From positions 9,139,396-9,203,395 of the forward strand of contig NC_089829.1 in the NCBI RefSeq assembly GCF_035046505.1: DNA of 64,000 bases, written 5' to 3'. The notes beneath the pieces were generated by a model. That model was not told the DNA's origin and ran no database searches. It saw only the letters and a list, made by a program, of their open reading frames with translations. A program made the translations under genes and the position numbers. The stretch is from Tiliqua scincoides. Lineage: Eukaryota; Chordata; Lepidosauria; Squamata; Scincidae. How positions within the stretch are numbered: position 1 is the first letter of the stretch; each line of letters begins with the position of its first letter. This document shows, piece by piece, positions 55,020-64,000 of the stretch.

Positions 55020-55196
55020 ATGGGATTCCTGCCTGCATTCCTGCTTTTAATCCTAGCTGCTTTCTGCACACTTCTGATTTTGCTGGTTGCGGGAAGCATT
55101 TACATCCATGCCACCACCACAGAGATTCCTCCTGGAGTGGAGCAGCCGGCAAAGGTCCGACTCCTTCATGTCATAGTCGTTGGCTTCGGTTTACTG
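55020..55196 (+). CDS. Gene D exon 1
   Basis: 59 codons from ATG 55020 (G at -3, G at +4): MGFLPAFLLLILAAF anchor, then TTEIPPGVEQPAKVRLLH. Donor GTAGGT, phase 0. Confidence 0.92.
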
Positions 55197-58100
55197 GTAG
55201 GTTGATGAGGGGTTAGAGTTAAACTACGTTATGTCAGCATGAGATTAATGAGGGTCTTGTTGACTGGGCAGGTTCAGGGTTAAAGTAGCCAAATAGTTTT
55301 GAGATTCAGTCTGGGTTCAATTGACCCATTTCTGCCCTGCCCAGAGGTGTACGCATTTCATCCCTGTAGCTTATTTGCAAAGTTGGGGAGAAATGGCTTA
55401 AGCAGGACCAGACTTTCCAAAGTAACCTTCAGTGCACTTCAGATGCACTTCAAGTCAGAGCCTGTGGTCTGGAGCCGATTCTGTTTTGTGAACCCTCCCT
55501 CTAGAGGAGGCCTGCACAGCGTTGTCATTGTCCATCTCCCTCCTGTACCTTCCTTTTGTTTCAATAGTTAAGAACATAAGAACAGCCCCACTGGATCAGG
55601 CCATAGGCCCATCTAGTCCAGCTTCCTGTATCTCACAGCGGCCCACCAAATGCCCCAGGGAGCACACCAGATAACAAGAGACCTCATCCTGGTGCCCTCC
55701 CTTGCATCTGGCATTCTGACATAACCCATTTCTAAAATCAGGAGGTTGCGCATACACATCATGGCTTGTACCCCATAATGGATTTTTCCTCCAGAAACTT
55801 GTCCAATCCCCTTTTAAAGGCGTCTAGGCTAGACGCCATCACCACATCCTGTGGCAAGGAGTTCCACAGACCGACCACACGCTGAGTAAAGAAATATTTT
55901 CTTTTGTCTGTCCTAACCCGCCCAACACTCAGTTTTAGTGGATGTTCCCTGGTTCTGGTGTTATGTGAGAGTGTAAAGAGCATCTCCCTATCCACTCTGT
56001 CCATCCCCTGCATAATTTTGTAAGTCTCAATCATGTCCCCCCTCAGGCGTCTCTTTTCTAGGCTGAAGAGGCCCAAACACCGCAGCCTTTCCTCATAAGG
56101 AAGGTGCCCCAGCCCCATAATCATCTTAGTCGCTCTCTTTTGCACCTTTTTGGTTGGATGCATCAAAGAGTTGGATGCATCAAAGAGTTGGATGCATCAA
56201 AGGCAAAACCATGGCATTTTCAGAGAGCAGAAGGGCAATGATTGCATGTGTAGGCACATGTGCTGCAGTTCTGGTGCCCCGAATACAATAGTCAGTTCAA
56301 CGAAGCACAGAACTTGCTAGTATTAGCATCTGAACTTTGAGTCCACCCAGTGCATTGACATTTTCAGAGAGCAGAAGGGCATTGATTGTATGTTTGCCTT
56401 GCACTGTTGTTCTGGTGCCCCCAATACTAAAGTCAATCAAGGAAACAGGAGGAGGAAAGGTGGGAAGGTCAAATGCTTGTGGGGGCAGGCAACCCTTTTC
56501 ACCTGAGGCTATATTGAAGGGGTGGACATTATAGCCAGAACTTGCTAGAATTGTCATTTAAACTATGAGTCCACCCAGTGCAGATGTGAAACCCGAGTAA
56601 GCAGGTGGGAGATTTCTTATGAAAGTATTTCAAAATCTAGATTTAGAAACCGGAAATACAGCAGACCTCCAGAATATACTCCTGCAGATTTCAGGACAGG
56701 TGTGTCCATCCCTTGACTTTGAGCCTCTAAGTAGCTGACTACAGAAGGATCTAGCCATAAGAATTCATCAGACTGTTCTCTACAAGGTCGAACCAGGAGG
56801 GCATGTCTGCTTACTTAATCCCTGCACACACATTAGTAGTAGGAAGTACATACCTTATGTCAAAACTAACTTTGACAGCTGGTCCCGCCCCTTTTTACTG
56901 GAAATCCCGCCCCCTAAGGGGGTTCAAGTGACCCCTCAAACAACTCTCCCCACTGCCCCCCACCACTGGGGAGGGTTTTTGGGACACCCCGACATTTGGT
57001 TTGGCAGGAAAAGGAGCCTGCCAATGAAGTGTGGGAAAGGGGGTTCATGTGACCCCTCAAACAACTCTTCCCGTTCCCCTCGACCGCTAGGGAAGGATTT
57101 TGTAGCCCCCCTACATTTGGTTTGGCAGGAAAAGGAGCCCGCCAATAAAGTGTGGGAAAGGGGTTCATGTGACCACTCAAACAACTTCCCCCGTTCCCCT
57201 TGACTGCTAGGGAAGGGTTTTGTAGCACCCTGACATTTGGTTTGGCGGGAAAAGGAGCCTGCCAGTAAAGTGTGGGAAAGGGGTTCATGTGACCACTCAA
57301 ACAACTCGCCCCATTCCCCTCGACTGCTAGGGAAGGGTTTTGTAGCTGAAGGAACTTTTGACTGTTCTGATGCTTACAGGGGGATTAATTCAAATGAATT
57401 TAGAAGACATGGGCCTGGGGGGCATGGGGGAATAGAACCTGCTCACATAGGGGTTACACCAAAAAAAAAAAAGGACTGAAAATCAGAAGCTGATCAGACA
57501 CATTTCTATATGGGAAAACAATTTCAGCTATTTTATATTCCATGAGACTGGGAATCAGATTCTGTGTCTGGATTTTTACACGTGCAAAAACCAGACACAG
57601 GTCAAAAACTGGGGTTAATCCAAGACTATTGCATTCCAATAACTTGGAAATTTTTCAAAACTTTTTTGTCATGGGAAGCAGATTCTGTGTCTGGTTTTGT
57701 GTCTCCAAACCAAATGTCGGGGTGTCCCAAAAACCCTCCCCAGTGGTGGGGGGCAGTGGGGGGTTGTTTGAGGGGTCACTTGAACCCCTTTAGGGGGCAG
57801 GATTTCCGGTAAAAAGGTGCGGGACCAGCTGTCAAAGTTAGTTTTGACATAAGGTATGTACATCCTACTACTCACATTTTCTCTCTCACTCTCAAAAGGG
57901 AAACATTTTCGAGAATTTTCGTATATGCAGCCAACTTCAGGTTATCCGGTATCTGCAAAACAGGCTAACACGAGCAAAAGACCCTGCGCTCTTCATAAAG
58001 GATGTGAAGTTCAAAGATGTGCCTGTCCGAATGTACCAGCACAAAGTTCCCTCTGGTGGCCGAAGGAAGGGCATTGTCTTCTTCCATGGAGGCGGAGGGG

Positions 58101-59655
58101 TGATGGGGAGCACTGGTGAGTTACAGCTGAAATTCACCTGGATTATACTTCTCAGAGCACTTGCATGGAGGTCTACCTAATGAAGAAACATAGTTACCCT
58201 GCTGTCATTGTTTGCACAGGAGGACCCCATACCCAAGGAGGTTCCCCAGTATCAGTGGGGAAAAAGAAAACAATACAGCAGGAAGCTATATAGGAAATGT
58301 CATGCTTCCAGTTAGTCACCGCTTGCCTACCGGTTGCCTACTGGTTGCTGGTGGCCTGTACATTCGATTCTTCATTTGAAGAAGAAGGTTAAGCAGAAAG
58401 CATCTGTGCTACCAGTACTAGTACACTAAACAAAGGTACTTGTAATGGGCACGCGCAAGGCACAAAGTCCCCCAGATCCAAATGAAAGTGCAGACACCAG
58501 AGTCTGGGATATGGTCCCCCCCCCCCGATTCTGAAAAGAGCCTCTGCAGGGATTTGTCGGAATTACCTTTTTATTTTGGGTGTATATTTCTGTATTTCAG
58601 AAAAGCTTTACTGGGTGCGTGTGCATAGAGAAAGTGTGTGTGGTGTATGGTTTATACAGGTGAAGCCTCTGTATATGTGGGGGTTCTCTTCCCGACCCCC
58701 CCATGAATACCAAAACCTGCAGATAATGAAATCCACGGTTTTCGGAGCCATCTTTCCTGAACGTGACTTTAGTCTGTCGGGGCCCCTCCCAGGGCCCTCC
58801 CCTGACCCCCGACTTACCCGGGAGCAGGCACCCCATGCCCAGGGTGGGGAGGCTTCACTGCCCTCGAAGGGGGCAAAGCAGGTTGGCTCACCTCAACCAG
58901 CCAGAGGGGGCTGGCAGGGCCAACAGGGAACACTACAGGAAACAAGCCAGGAACATGAAAGGCCTTTTCTGCCCCACCTGGAGGAAGGGGAGGGGCCAAA
59001 GGGGGCAGGCTTCCTCCATAAAACAGGGAGGCCAGGGATGAGAGGCAGGCAGTGTGAAGCAGGGAGCTGTGAGGTCAACAGCTCCTGCTCCTAGGCCAGG
59101 TTTGGCAGCTCTGCTAGTGAGGAGGACAAGGGTGCTGGAACCCCCTCCCCCTGCAGCCAATCTGAAGCCTCCCTGGGGATGAACAAGCCTGCTCCAGGCC
59201 CCTCCAGGGGAAGGCCCCTACATAGTCTTGCTCTAGTCATGTCGTGAGCCGTTCTGAATCTCGGAGAGGCTGCATGTCCCCATGTGTGGCATGTCCTAGG
59301 CTCAGAATGCCACCTGAAGACTTTTTTGACAACTTATGGTTTTAGGAAAAATCACATAGTCATAAAAAAACACTTATGTGAACGTTCTGAACCTCGGAGA
59401 AGCCACAAGGGCTGTGCATGTGGCCTCTCTGAGGCTCCAAATACCTCCCAGATATGACCTGAACAAGGTTCTGTTCGGGTCTGGGATAGACACACACACA
59501 CACATTTGAATAGCTTTTTCAACACATCTCAGTTATACCTGGAATTCACTCATTCAGTGCATGCTCCACTCTTTCAATCTCTCTCTGCTGTTTTAAAGGT
59601 TAAAATTACACTCTCCCATGTTCATTTGCATATGACATGGTGATTCAAACTGTTT

Positions 59656-59714
<59 letters not shown>

Positions 59715-61620
59715 ACTTTAGCTATGATCAATTGCTATTCCCAAAGATGGCAATTAGTCCATTTGCAGAAATTTTTGTGCTACAGCAGGAATTTGCCAGA
59801 TAAAAAGGCATTTGCCATTTACTAGCTAGAAAAGCATTAGAAGCAACGTTTGTAAACTAAAGAAAAGACCAGGTTTCACTTTTCAACACTGTTGCGGTCC
59901 CAATTCTGTCAAATGAGTGGGGGGGCGCCTGAATTTAGGCAGAGCTTTATATAGTGCATTATATATAAATGATCTTATACAACCACACCCAGGTGCATTC
60001 TGCACTGCATGTGTGTTTCTGTGTGTGAACCGTTGTTGCTTTTGTTCCTCCAGCAAGTAGCCTGGAATCCTCATAATCCTTACATGGATCCCTGGAGCTG
60101 GTGGTTCTGCTTCTTTCCTTCTCTGCTGTCAATGGATTCAACATTGCCAGGAACAAAACACTGTTGTTCCTCCTTCTCTCACTTCCTATTGCAGCCTTTT
60201 AGTGGTGGTTGTCTGATTGATCGCTGACCCTTCCCATTCTGGGCCTTTGGGATGGCACATGTGCAAACACACTTCACAAATGCCAGGGGTTCTTTCGTTT
60301 GTCATCTCTGGAAACACTTCCTTTGCAGATACCCATGACAAGATGTGCAGCTATTTCGCCAGAGAAAGCGGATCGGTGGTTGTGTCTGTTGAGTAAGTTG
60401 ATCTAAATATGGAGGGCGGGCAGTTCAGGAGGGTTATACTCTTGTGGAGATTGCATTGCACACACTGAGAGGTGCAGCTTGGTAGAGCATGAATCAGCCC
60501 AGTCAGGCCACTGCTCTGATCTCCATGTCCCTTCCCAAAGTCACAGCTCTTCCCTAGAGGTGAGCAAATATTGAGAGGGAGGAATGGGCAAGTCCACTAT
60601 CTTTGACACAGGAAGTCTTGATGGAGCCCCGGAACTTGTCAGGACAATCAAATGTTTCTATTACCAACTTTGTCAGTACTTCTCAAACCCCGGTCTTCTC
60701 CTTAAGAAGTGGGAACTGGAGAAAGGTTCACAGGAGCAGTCCTCAAACTTTGTACAGCCATGACTGACCTTGTCCTCCATGGTAGGTTGTGATGCAGTGC
60801 TCACTATCGTTACCTTTTCAGCTGTATCAATCACTTTTTCTTTAGTTACCGCCTGGCTCCTGAGCACAAGTATCCAGTGCCCCTCGATGACTGTCTCGCT
60901 GCCACCACCCATTTTCTGGAAGCCGCAGAAGACCACATGGTGGATCCTGCACAGGTCATTGTTGCAGGCGATAGTGCTGGAGGCAACCTTGCAACTGCTG
61001 TTTGCCAAATCTTAGCGGGCAGACCTGGCCTTCCAAAGGTGCGGGCCCAGATCCTCATCTATCCATGTGTCCAGGGAATAGACTTCAACTTGCCTTCATA
61101 TCAGCAAAATCAAACCGTGCCCTTTGCATTCAGGGAAGAGGCTGTTTCTTGTGTTTTGCAGTGTCTGAAAGGGGAATCATCTCTCTTGAAAGAGCTCTTG
61201 GAAGGCTCTCATGTTCCTGTCACCCAAAAATTACAATACCAGAAATGGCTGAGTGCAGACCACATTCCCAAAGAATTTAAGGCCAGAGGCTACAAACCCC
61301 CGGTAACCATGCCCTGCAAGGATGACGTCTACGAGGCAGTTAAGGCTTTGAGCTCGCCAGGTTTCTCCCCCCTTCTTGCTGAGGATGCTGTGATTTCCCA
61401 GCTGCCAGAGGCATGCATTGTGACCTGCGAATACGATATCCTGAGGGACGATGGCTTGCTCTACAAGAAAAGATTGGAGGACCACCAGATCCCAGTGACT
61501 TGGTACCACATTGCTAATGGCTTCCATGGCATTTTGACCTTCATTGAACTGGGCTGGTTCAGTTTTCCTTCTGCAAAGAAGGGGATGGATGACATTGTCA
61601 AGTTCATCAAAAGCTTATAA
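55020..61620 (+). CDS. AADACL4-like: Gene D: AADACL4-like membrane serine hydrolase, 4 coding exons, 410 aa
   Basis: Exons 55020-55196, 57899-58115, 60329-60392 and 60846-61620 (177, 217, 64, 775 bp; phases 0, 1, 2) give 410 codons plus TAA. Membrane anchor, EIPPGVEQPAKVR, GNIFENFRICS, oxyanion motif HGGGG at 122-126 (Trp to Gly), YRLAPEHKYP, GDSAGG (Ser about 196), CEYDILRDD (Asp about 350) and GFHG (His about 380). It is a recent duplicate of gene C: exon 3, exon 4 and parts of intron 1 are closely similar. Divergence is concentrated around residues 242-271. A retroviral LTR ends about 125 bp before the ATG. A terminal-inverted-repeat transposon ends about 28 bp before exon 2. Either could affect expression or splicing, but the coding frame is intact. 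Confidence 0.93.
55569..56155 (-). mobile_element. CR1 LINE, longest copy, in gene D intron 1
   Basis: Minus-strand translation GLGHLPYEERLRCLGLFSLE, KRRLRGDMIETYKIM, FFTQRVVGLWNSLPQDVV, SSLDAFKRGLDKFLEEKS, then the 3' UTR and AACATAAG end. 5' truncated. The homologous site in gene C intron 1 (about 41515) is empty. Confidence 0.9.
56153..56203. repeat. 17-bp tandem repeat, 3 copies
   Basis: TTGGATGCATCAAAGAG three times, at the 5' junction of the CR1. The gene C counterpart has one TTGCATGAATCAAAGG. Confidence 0.85.
56205..56575. repeat. Local duplication in gene D intron 1
   Basis: CATTTTCAGAGAGCAGAAGGGC, TTCTGGTGCCCC and ACTTGCTAG.ATT..CATCT.AAC.. GAGTCCACCCAGTGCA occur twice. Gene C intron 1 has one copy (about 41540-41760). 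Confidence 0.7.
56834..57870. mobile_element. DNA transposon with about 170-bp terminal inverted repeats, in gene D intron 1
   Basis: Left AGTAGTAGGAAGTACATACC and right GGTATGTACATCCTACTACT are inverted. The inversion continues through CTTATGTCAAAACTAACTTT, CAGCTGGTCCCG and the CCCTCCCCAGTGGTGG stretch. Possible short duplication CACATT on both sides. No transposase; superfamily not assigned. The right end is 28 bases from gene D exon 2. Confidence 0.85.
56931..57346. repeat. 120-bp tandem repeat, about 3.5 copies
   Basis: Units start at 56931, 57051, 57171 and 57291. Each runs GACC.CTCAAACAACT... GACATTTGGTTTGGC.GG... AAAGTGTGGGAAAGG.GGTTC. The first unit overlaps the left inverted repeat of the transposon, so the array grew from the element's own end. 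Confidence 0.93.
57899..58115 (+). CDS. Gene D exon 2
   Basis: Acceptor CTCTCAAAAG; GNIFENFRICSQLQVIRY through IVFFHGGGGVMGST; donor GTGAGT, phase 1. Another frame is also open across this exon. The frame given is the one homologous to exons 2 of A, B and C. Confidence 0.9.
58116..60328. other. Gene D intron 2
   Basis: 2.2 kb, against 0.25 kb in gene C. Contains a Tigger-like left end at about 58655 (CAGGTGAAGCCTCTGTATATG), whose right end was not found. The extra length over gene C is inserted or expanded sequence. Confidence 0.5.
59657..59711. repeat. (TG)n(AG)n compound microsatellite
   Basis: TG run then AG run in gene D intron 2. Confidence 0.95.
60329..60392 (+). CDS. Gene D exon 3 (64 bp)
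   Basis: Acceptor TCCTTTGCAG, donor GTAAGT. It encodes THDKMCSYFARESGSVVVSV between split codons and is close to gene C exon 3. Confidence 0.93.
60846..61620 (+). CDS. Gene D exon 4
   Basis: Acceptor TTCTTTAG, stop TAA at 61618-61620. YRLAPEHKYPVPLDDC, GDSAGG, CEYDILRDD, GFHG; ends KFIKSL. Confidence 0.95.
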
Positions 61621-62039
61621 AGGAAATCCCACTGAATTCTGACGGTTGTTATGGTACTACAGTATTTGTGCTCTGGACGGTTATGTCCTGGTCAAAAACC
61701 TCCCAGTCATTGGTGTCCCTGGACACGTGTATCTGGGGTTTTTTGCATCCTGGTCATTTGCAGTCCACTATAACTTGTCAACAGGCTATAACTGGGCAAC
61801 AAACCACTGTTATATATCCTAAGCCTCTTCTCCTAGCCCTAACTCTTACCCTAACCCTACCTATGCATCTTAAAACTCAAGCGCATGTAATATAAATATA
61901 TACACATATATTTAGAATCAAATATCTGGGACTCATAATGGATCGATGCTAATCTCCAATACCAGGACGCTTTTGACCAAAACACAATTATCCAGGATGC
62001 AGTGGTCCTGTCAAAGTTTGTGATATTTTTTCACCCATC

Positions 62040-62190
62040 TGTCTACTCCCACAGTCTCAACAGCTCTGCCACCTTCCCCTCAACTCTGCCATGGTCTCCT
62101 CAACTTGCCTGTGCTCACCCTCCCTAATAAACTCCTCTTCGAAGCTCTACTTGGCTCAGCACATGCTTCTGTAAAGGGGAGGGAGCAGGA
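62040..62190. repeat. 3'-flank module, gene D copy
   Basis: Matches 45745-45880 downstream of gene C (CTCCCACAGTCTCAACAGCTC, TTGGCTCAGCACATGCTT). Confidence 0.8.
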
Positions 62191-62362
62191 GAGAAAATTT
62201 GTTTGTTTGGTTAGGAAATATATATCCCACCTTTCCAAGGCTGAAGCAAATGCCCAAGGTGGCTTACAAAGCTTTATAATAACGTAGAAAGTATCACAAC
62301 AGGTAAAAACTAAAATATCAATTTTAACATTGCATAGTGAAATGCAAGCCAAAACAGAGCAA

Positions 62363-62664
62363 CAGTGGTGGGCCTCCCCAGCCCCAGGAAAAAGGTCCGA
62401 GATGGCAGCTTCTGTGGGATGCTGCCTCCACCACCCCACATGCAAATCCGCCCCCCCCCTTACCTGGAGAGCACAATATCTCACGCGACCACGACACATC
62501 GGGGAAACCACCTGAAGATTCCCCAACACTTTAAATTGTGCTTCTAGTAAATTAGAAGCACAGTTTTGGACCCTCGTCGAGAGCCTTGGAGGACCTTCTG
62601 TGGGGTCCTAAAGCTCCACACCTGGGGCATTTACCCCATCAGGTCATCGGGAGGTCTGCAACTA
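62363..62664. mobile_element. hAT MITE with perfect target duplication
   Basis: CAGTGGTGGGCCTCCCC / GGGAGGTCTGCAACTA ends; CAGAGCAA at 62355-62362 and 62665-62672. Relative of 30946-31253, in reverse orientation. Confidence 0.87.
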
Positions 62665-63047
62665 CAGAGCAAAATCTAACAAATAGCATTGGGCCAATGG
62701 AGAACAAGTTAGTCCAGGGGAGTAGTCAAGGCACAGCTGTATTTTAGAGGCACAGAGGGCAAATATACACTCAGCAAACAAATGCCAGGCAGAACAAGTG
62801 TATTTTGAGCCCTCACTGAAAAGGCACGAGGGTGGGAGTAGTTCCCCTAGAAGGGAATTCCATGGTTGTGGTGCCACCACAGAGAAGGCTTGCCCCCAAG
62901 CTGCCACCCCTCTCACTTGAGACAGAATCAGAACTTGCAGAAGTCCCCCCTCAGATGAACTAATTGGACAGGACAGGCTGGAATGCATGGAATGTGGCAG
63001 TCTCTCAGAGATCCTGGACCCAGATTATGGAGGGCGAAAGGTTAGAA
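62577..63047 (-). mobile_element. LINE-like/hAT composite module, copy 2
   Basis: It shares the hAT/LINE junction (CAGAGCAAAATCTAA) and all following LINE-like sequence with 50395-51065. The minus-strand frame includes WGQAFSVVAPQPWNSLLGE. Confidence 0.7.
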
Positions 63048-63061
63048 CAAGCATACAACAA

Positions 63062-63454
63062 ACCTTTATTAAGCATATGGTTTTACAACTAATACCTCCA
63101 AACAGTCATGTATGAGGGTATATGTTAAAAGAGAGATAAGAAATAAGGGTTAAAACACAGCAATTTGCTTACACAGTTACTCCAAGTTGCTTAGAACCAG
63201 CAGCTTAGCCCGTTTCATGTTGCTCAAATGAAAAAATTTAGCAACTGGAAGGGTCACGAATTCGAATTCACCCTCCAGCAAAAGTTGTAAAGAGGTGATC
63301 TCAGAGAGACCTTTTTCGTTTCCTGACAACGAGGGGAGATGCTGGTCTCTGAGCACTTGATTAAAAGCACAACGCAGAACAATGTGTGGAAGAGAGTCTA
63401 CCTCTCTGAGGCCACAATTGCAAAATCGTTCTTCTTTCGGAGCAGAACAAGTGT
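63062..63454 (-). mobile_element. 5'-truncated LINE with target-site duplication
   Basis: The minus strand encodes an intact ORF2 tail: FCNCGLREVDSLPHIVLRC (a C-x-C-x8-H-x4-C zinc knuckle), then GEFEFVTLPVAKFFHLSNMK and RAKLLVLSNLE before a TAA at 63179-63177. GTTAGAACAAGCA flanks the insertion on both sides. Clade not settled. Confidence 0.75.
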
Positions 63455-63489
63455 TAGAACAAGCACTTTAGGTTAGAAGTAGACCCAGG

Positions 63490-64000
63490 AAGGTGGGCTA
63501 GATGGGCCCCTGGCCCGATCCAGCACAAATCTTCTTTTGTTCATCCCAAGCACTATGGGATGGTCACATCCTCTGCCAAAAGTAAAACCAACTCTGTGAC
63601 CTCAATGGGTTTGAGGAAGTTCTAGGAAATGGAAGTCCAGGGTCTTTGTCAATTTAATTTTCTTTTAGTGGCTCACATGTTCTTCATGTTGTTTGAAAAT
63701 AAAATCTTTAAGGCCCTGCATGGGGTAGGCCGTCTTTTATTACAGACAATTCAAAGTCACCACACAGAAACAAGAGCTGGTCCAGGAAAACTACCTCAAT
63801 ATTTCCCATTCAGTGAGAGTCTGGCTGCTCATGGACACCCAAAAGAGAGCACAAAGTTCTGAAGCAGAACCAGGTTGCGACAATAGCAGCCCCTGCAACA
63901 TTTTTGTTTGTTGGAAGTATCACTCCTTTTGGGGGCAGGTACAGTGTGCAGGTGTGGGCAGCTTGATACACATCAAGAGAGAGAGGCTTCCAGCCCCTCC
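63490..64000. repeat. Spacer modules, gene D copy
   Basis: A CR1 3' piece (63490-63545), then the modules matching 47370-47570 and 48127-48345. They are contiguous here because no family C MITE separates them. The sequence continues past the window edge. Confidence 0.8.

Noticed and set aside
57856-58119. Alternative cysteine-rich frame across gene D exon 2
   Set aside because: The +1-shifted frame gives no family match. The homologous frame restores HGGG and correct splice phases.
1-64000. CRISPR array, rRNA, tRNA genes, prokaryotic operons
   Set aside because: No short repeats with unique spacers, no rRNA similarity, and tRNA-like boxes occur only in SINEs. Spliced genes and LINEs show this is vertebrate DNA.

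Overview
The window is nuclear DNA from a vertebrate, most likely a squamate reptile (lizard). The grounds are host genes with spliced exons, CR1 LINEs whose 3' ends carry TTCTTATG-type 8-bp repeats, L2 and L1 LINEs, tRNA-derived SINEs with an A/B-box head, an ERV-L-class retroviral fossil, and very many short DNA transposons. The species cannot be named from the sequence alone.

The host content is one family: four complete genes for arylacetamide-deacetylase-like membrane serine hydrolases, closest in recalled sequence to AADACL4. Gene A (minus, 7360-13718) lies head-to-head with genes B (plus, 25740-36261), C (plus, 41082-45681) and D (plus, 55020-61620). Each has four coding exons of 177, 217-220, 64 and 772-775 bp with intron phases 0, 1 and 2, and each encodes 410 residues: an N-terminal membrane anchor followed by an alpha/beta-hydrolase domain. 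The Ser-Asp-His triad is intact in all four. The oxyanion-hole motif differs: HGGGW in B and C, HGGGG in D, HGGMG in A. C and D are the youngest pair. A degenerate first-exon relic sits at about 14037-14145, on the opposite strand to gene A.

Most of the rest is transposon. 1-7 kb: LINE, CR1 and MITE fragments, and a reverse-transcriptase gene split by a hAT element. 7.3-13.7 kb: gene A, with three nested hAT elements in intron 3. 13.7-25.7 kb: the A-B intergenic region, with an internally deleted L1, an L2, and a multi-level nest (SINE < L2 < 3.5-kb hAT < MITEs). 25.7-36.3 kb: gene B. 36.3-41 kb: B-C spacer. 41-45.7 kb: gene C. 45.7-55 kb: spacer with duplicated modules and an ERV-L fossil whose 3' LTR ends about 125 bp before the gene D start codon. 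55-61.6 kb: gene D, with a CR1 and a terminal-inverted-repeat element in intron 1. 61.6-64 kb: modules also found beside gene C.

The strongest reading is a young, still-diversifying tandem array of ER-membrane ester/amide hydrolases. C/D duplication order can be set against insertions that have a visible empty site in the paralogue: a Tigger-like element only in C, and CR1, a TIR element and the ERV-L fossil only in D. I saw no rRNA, functional tRNA gene, CRISPR array or bacterial-type operon.
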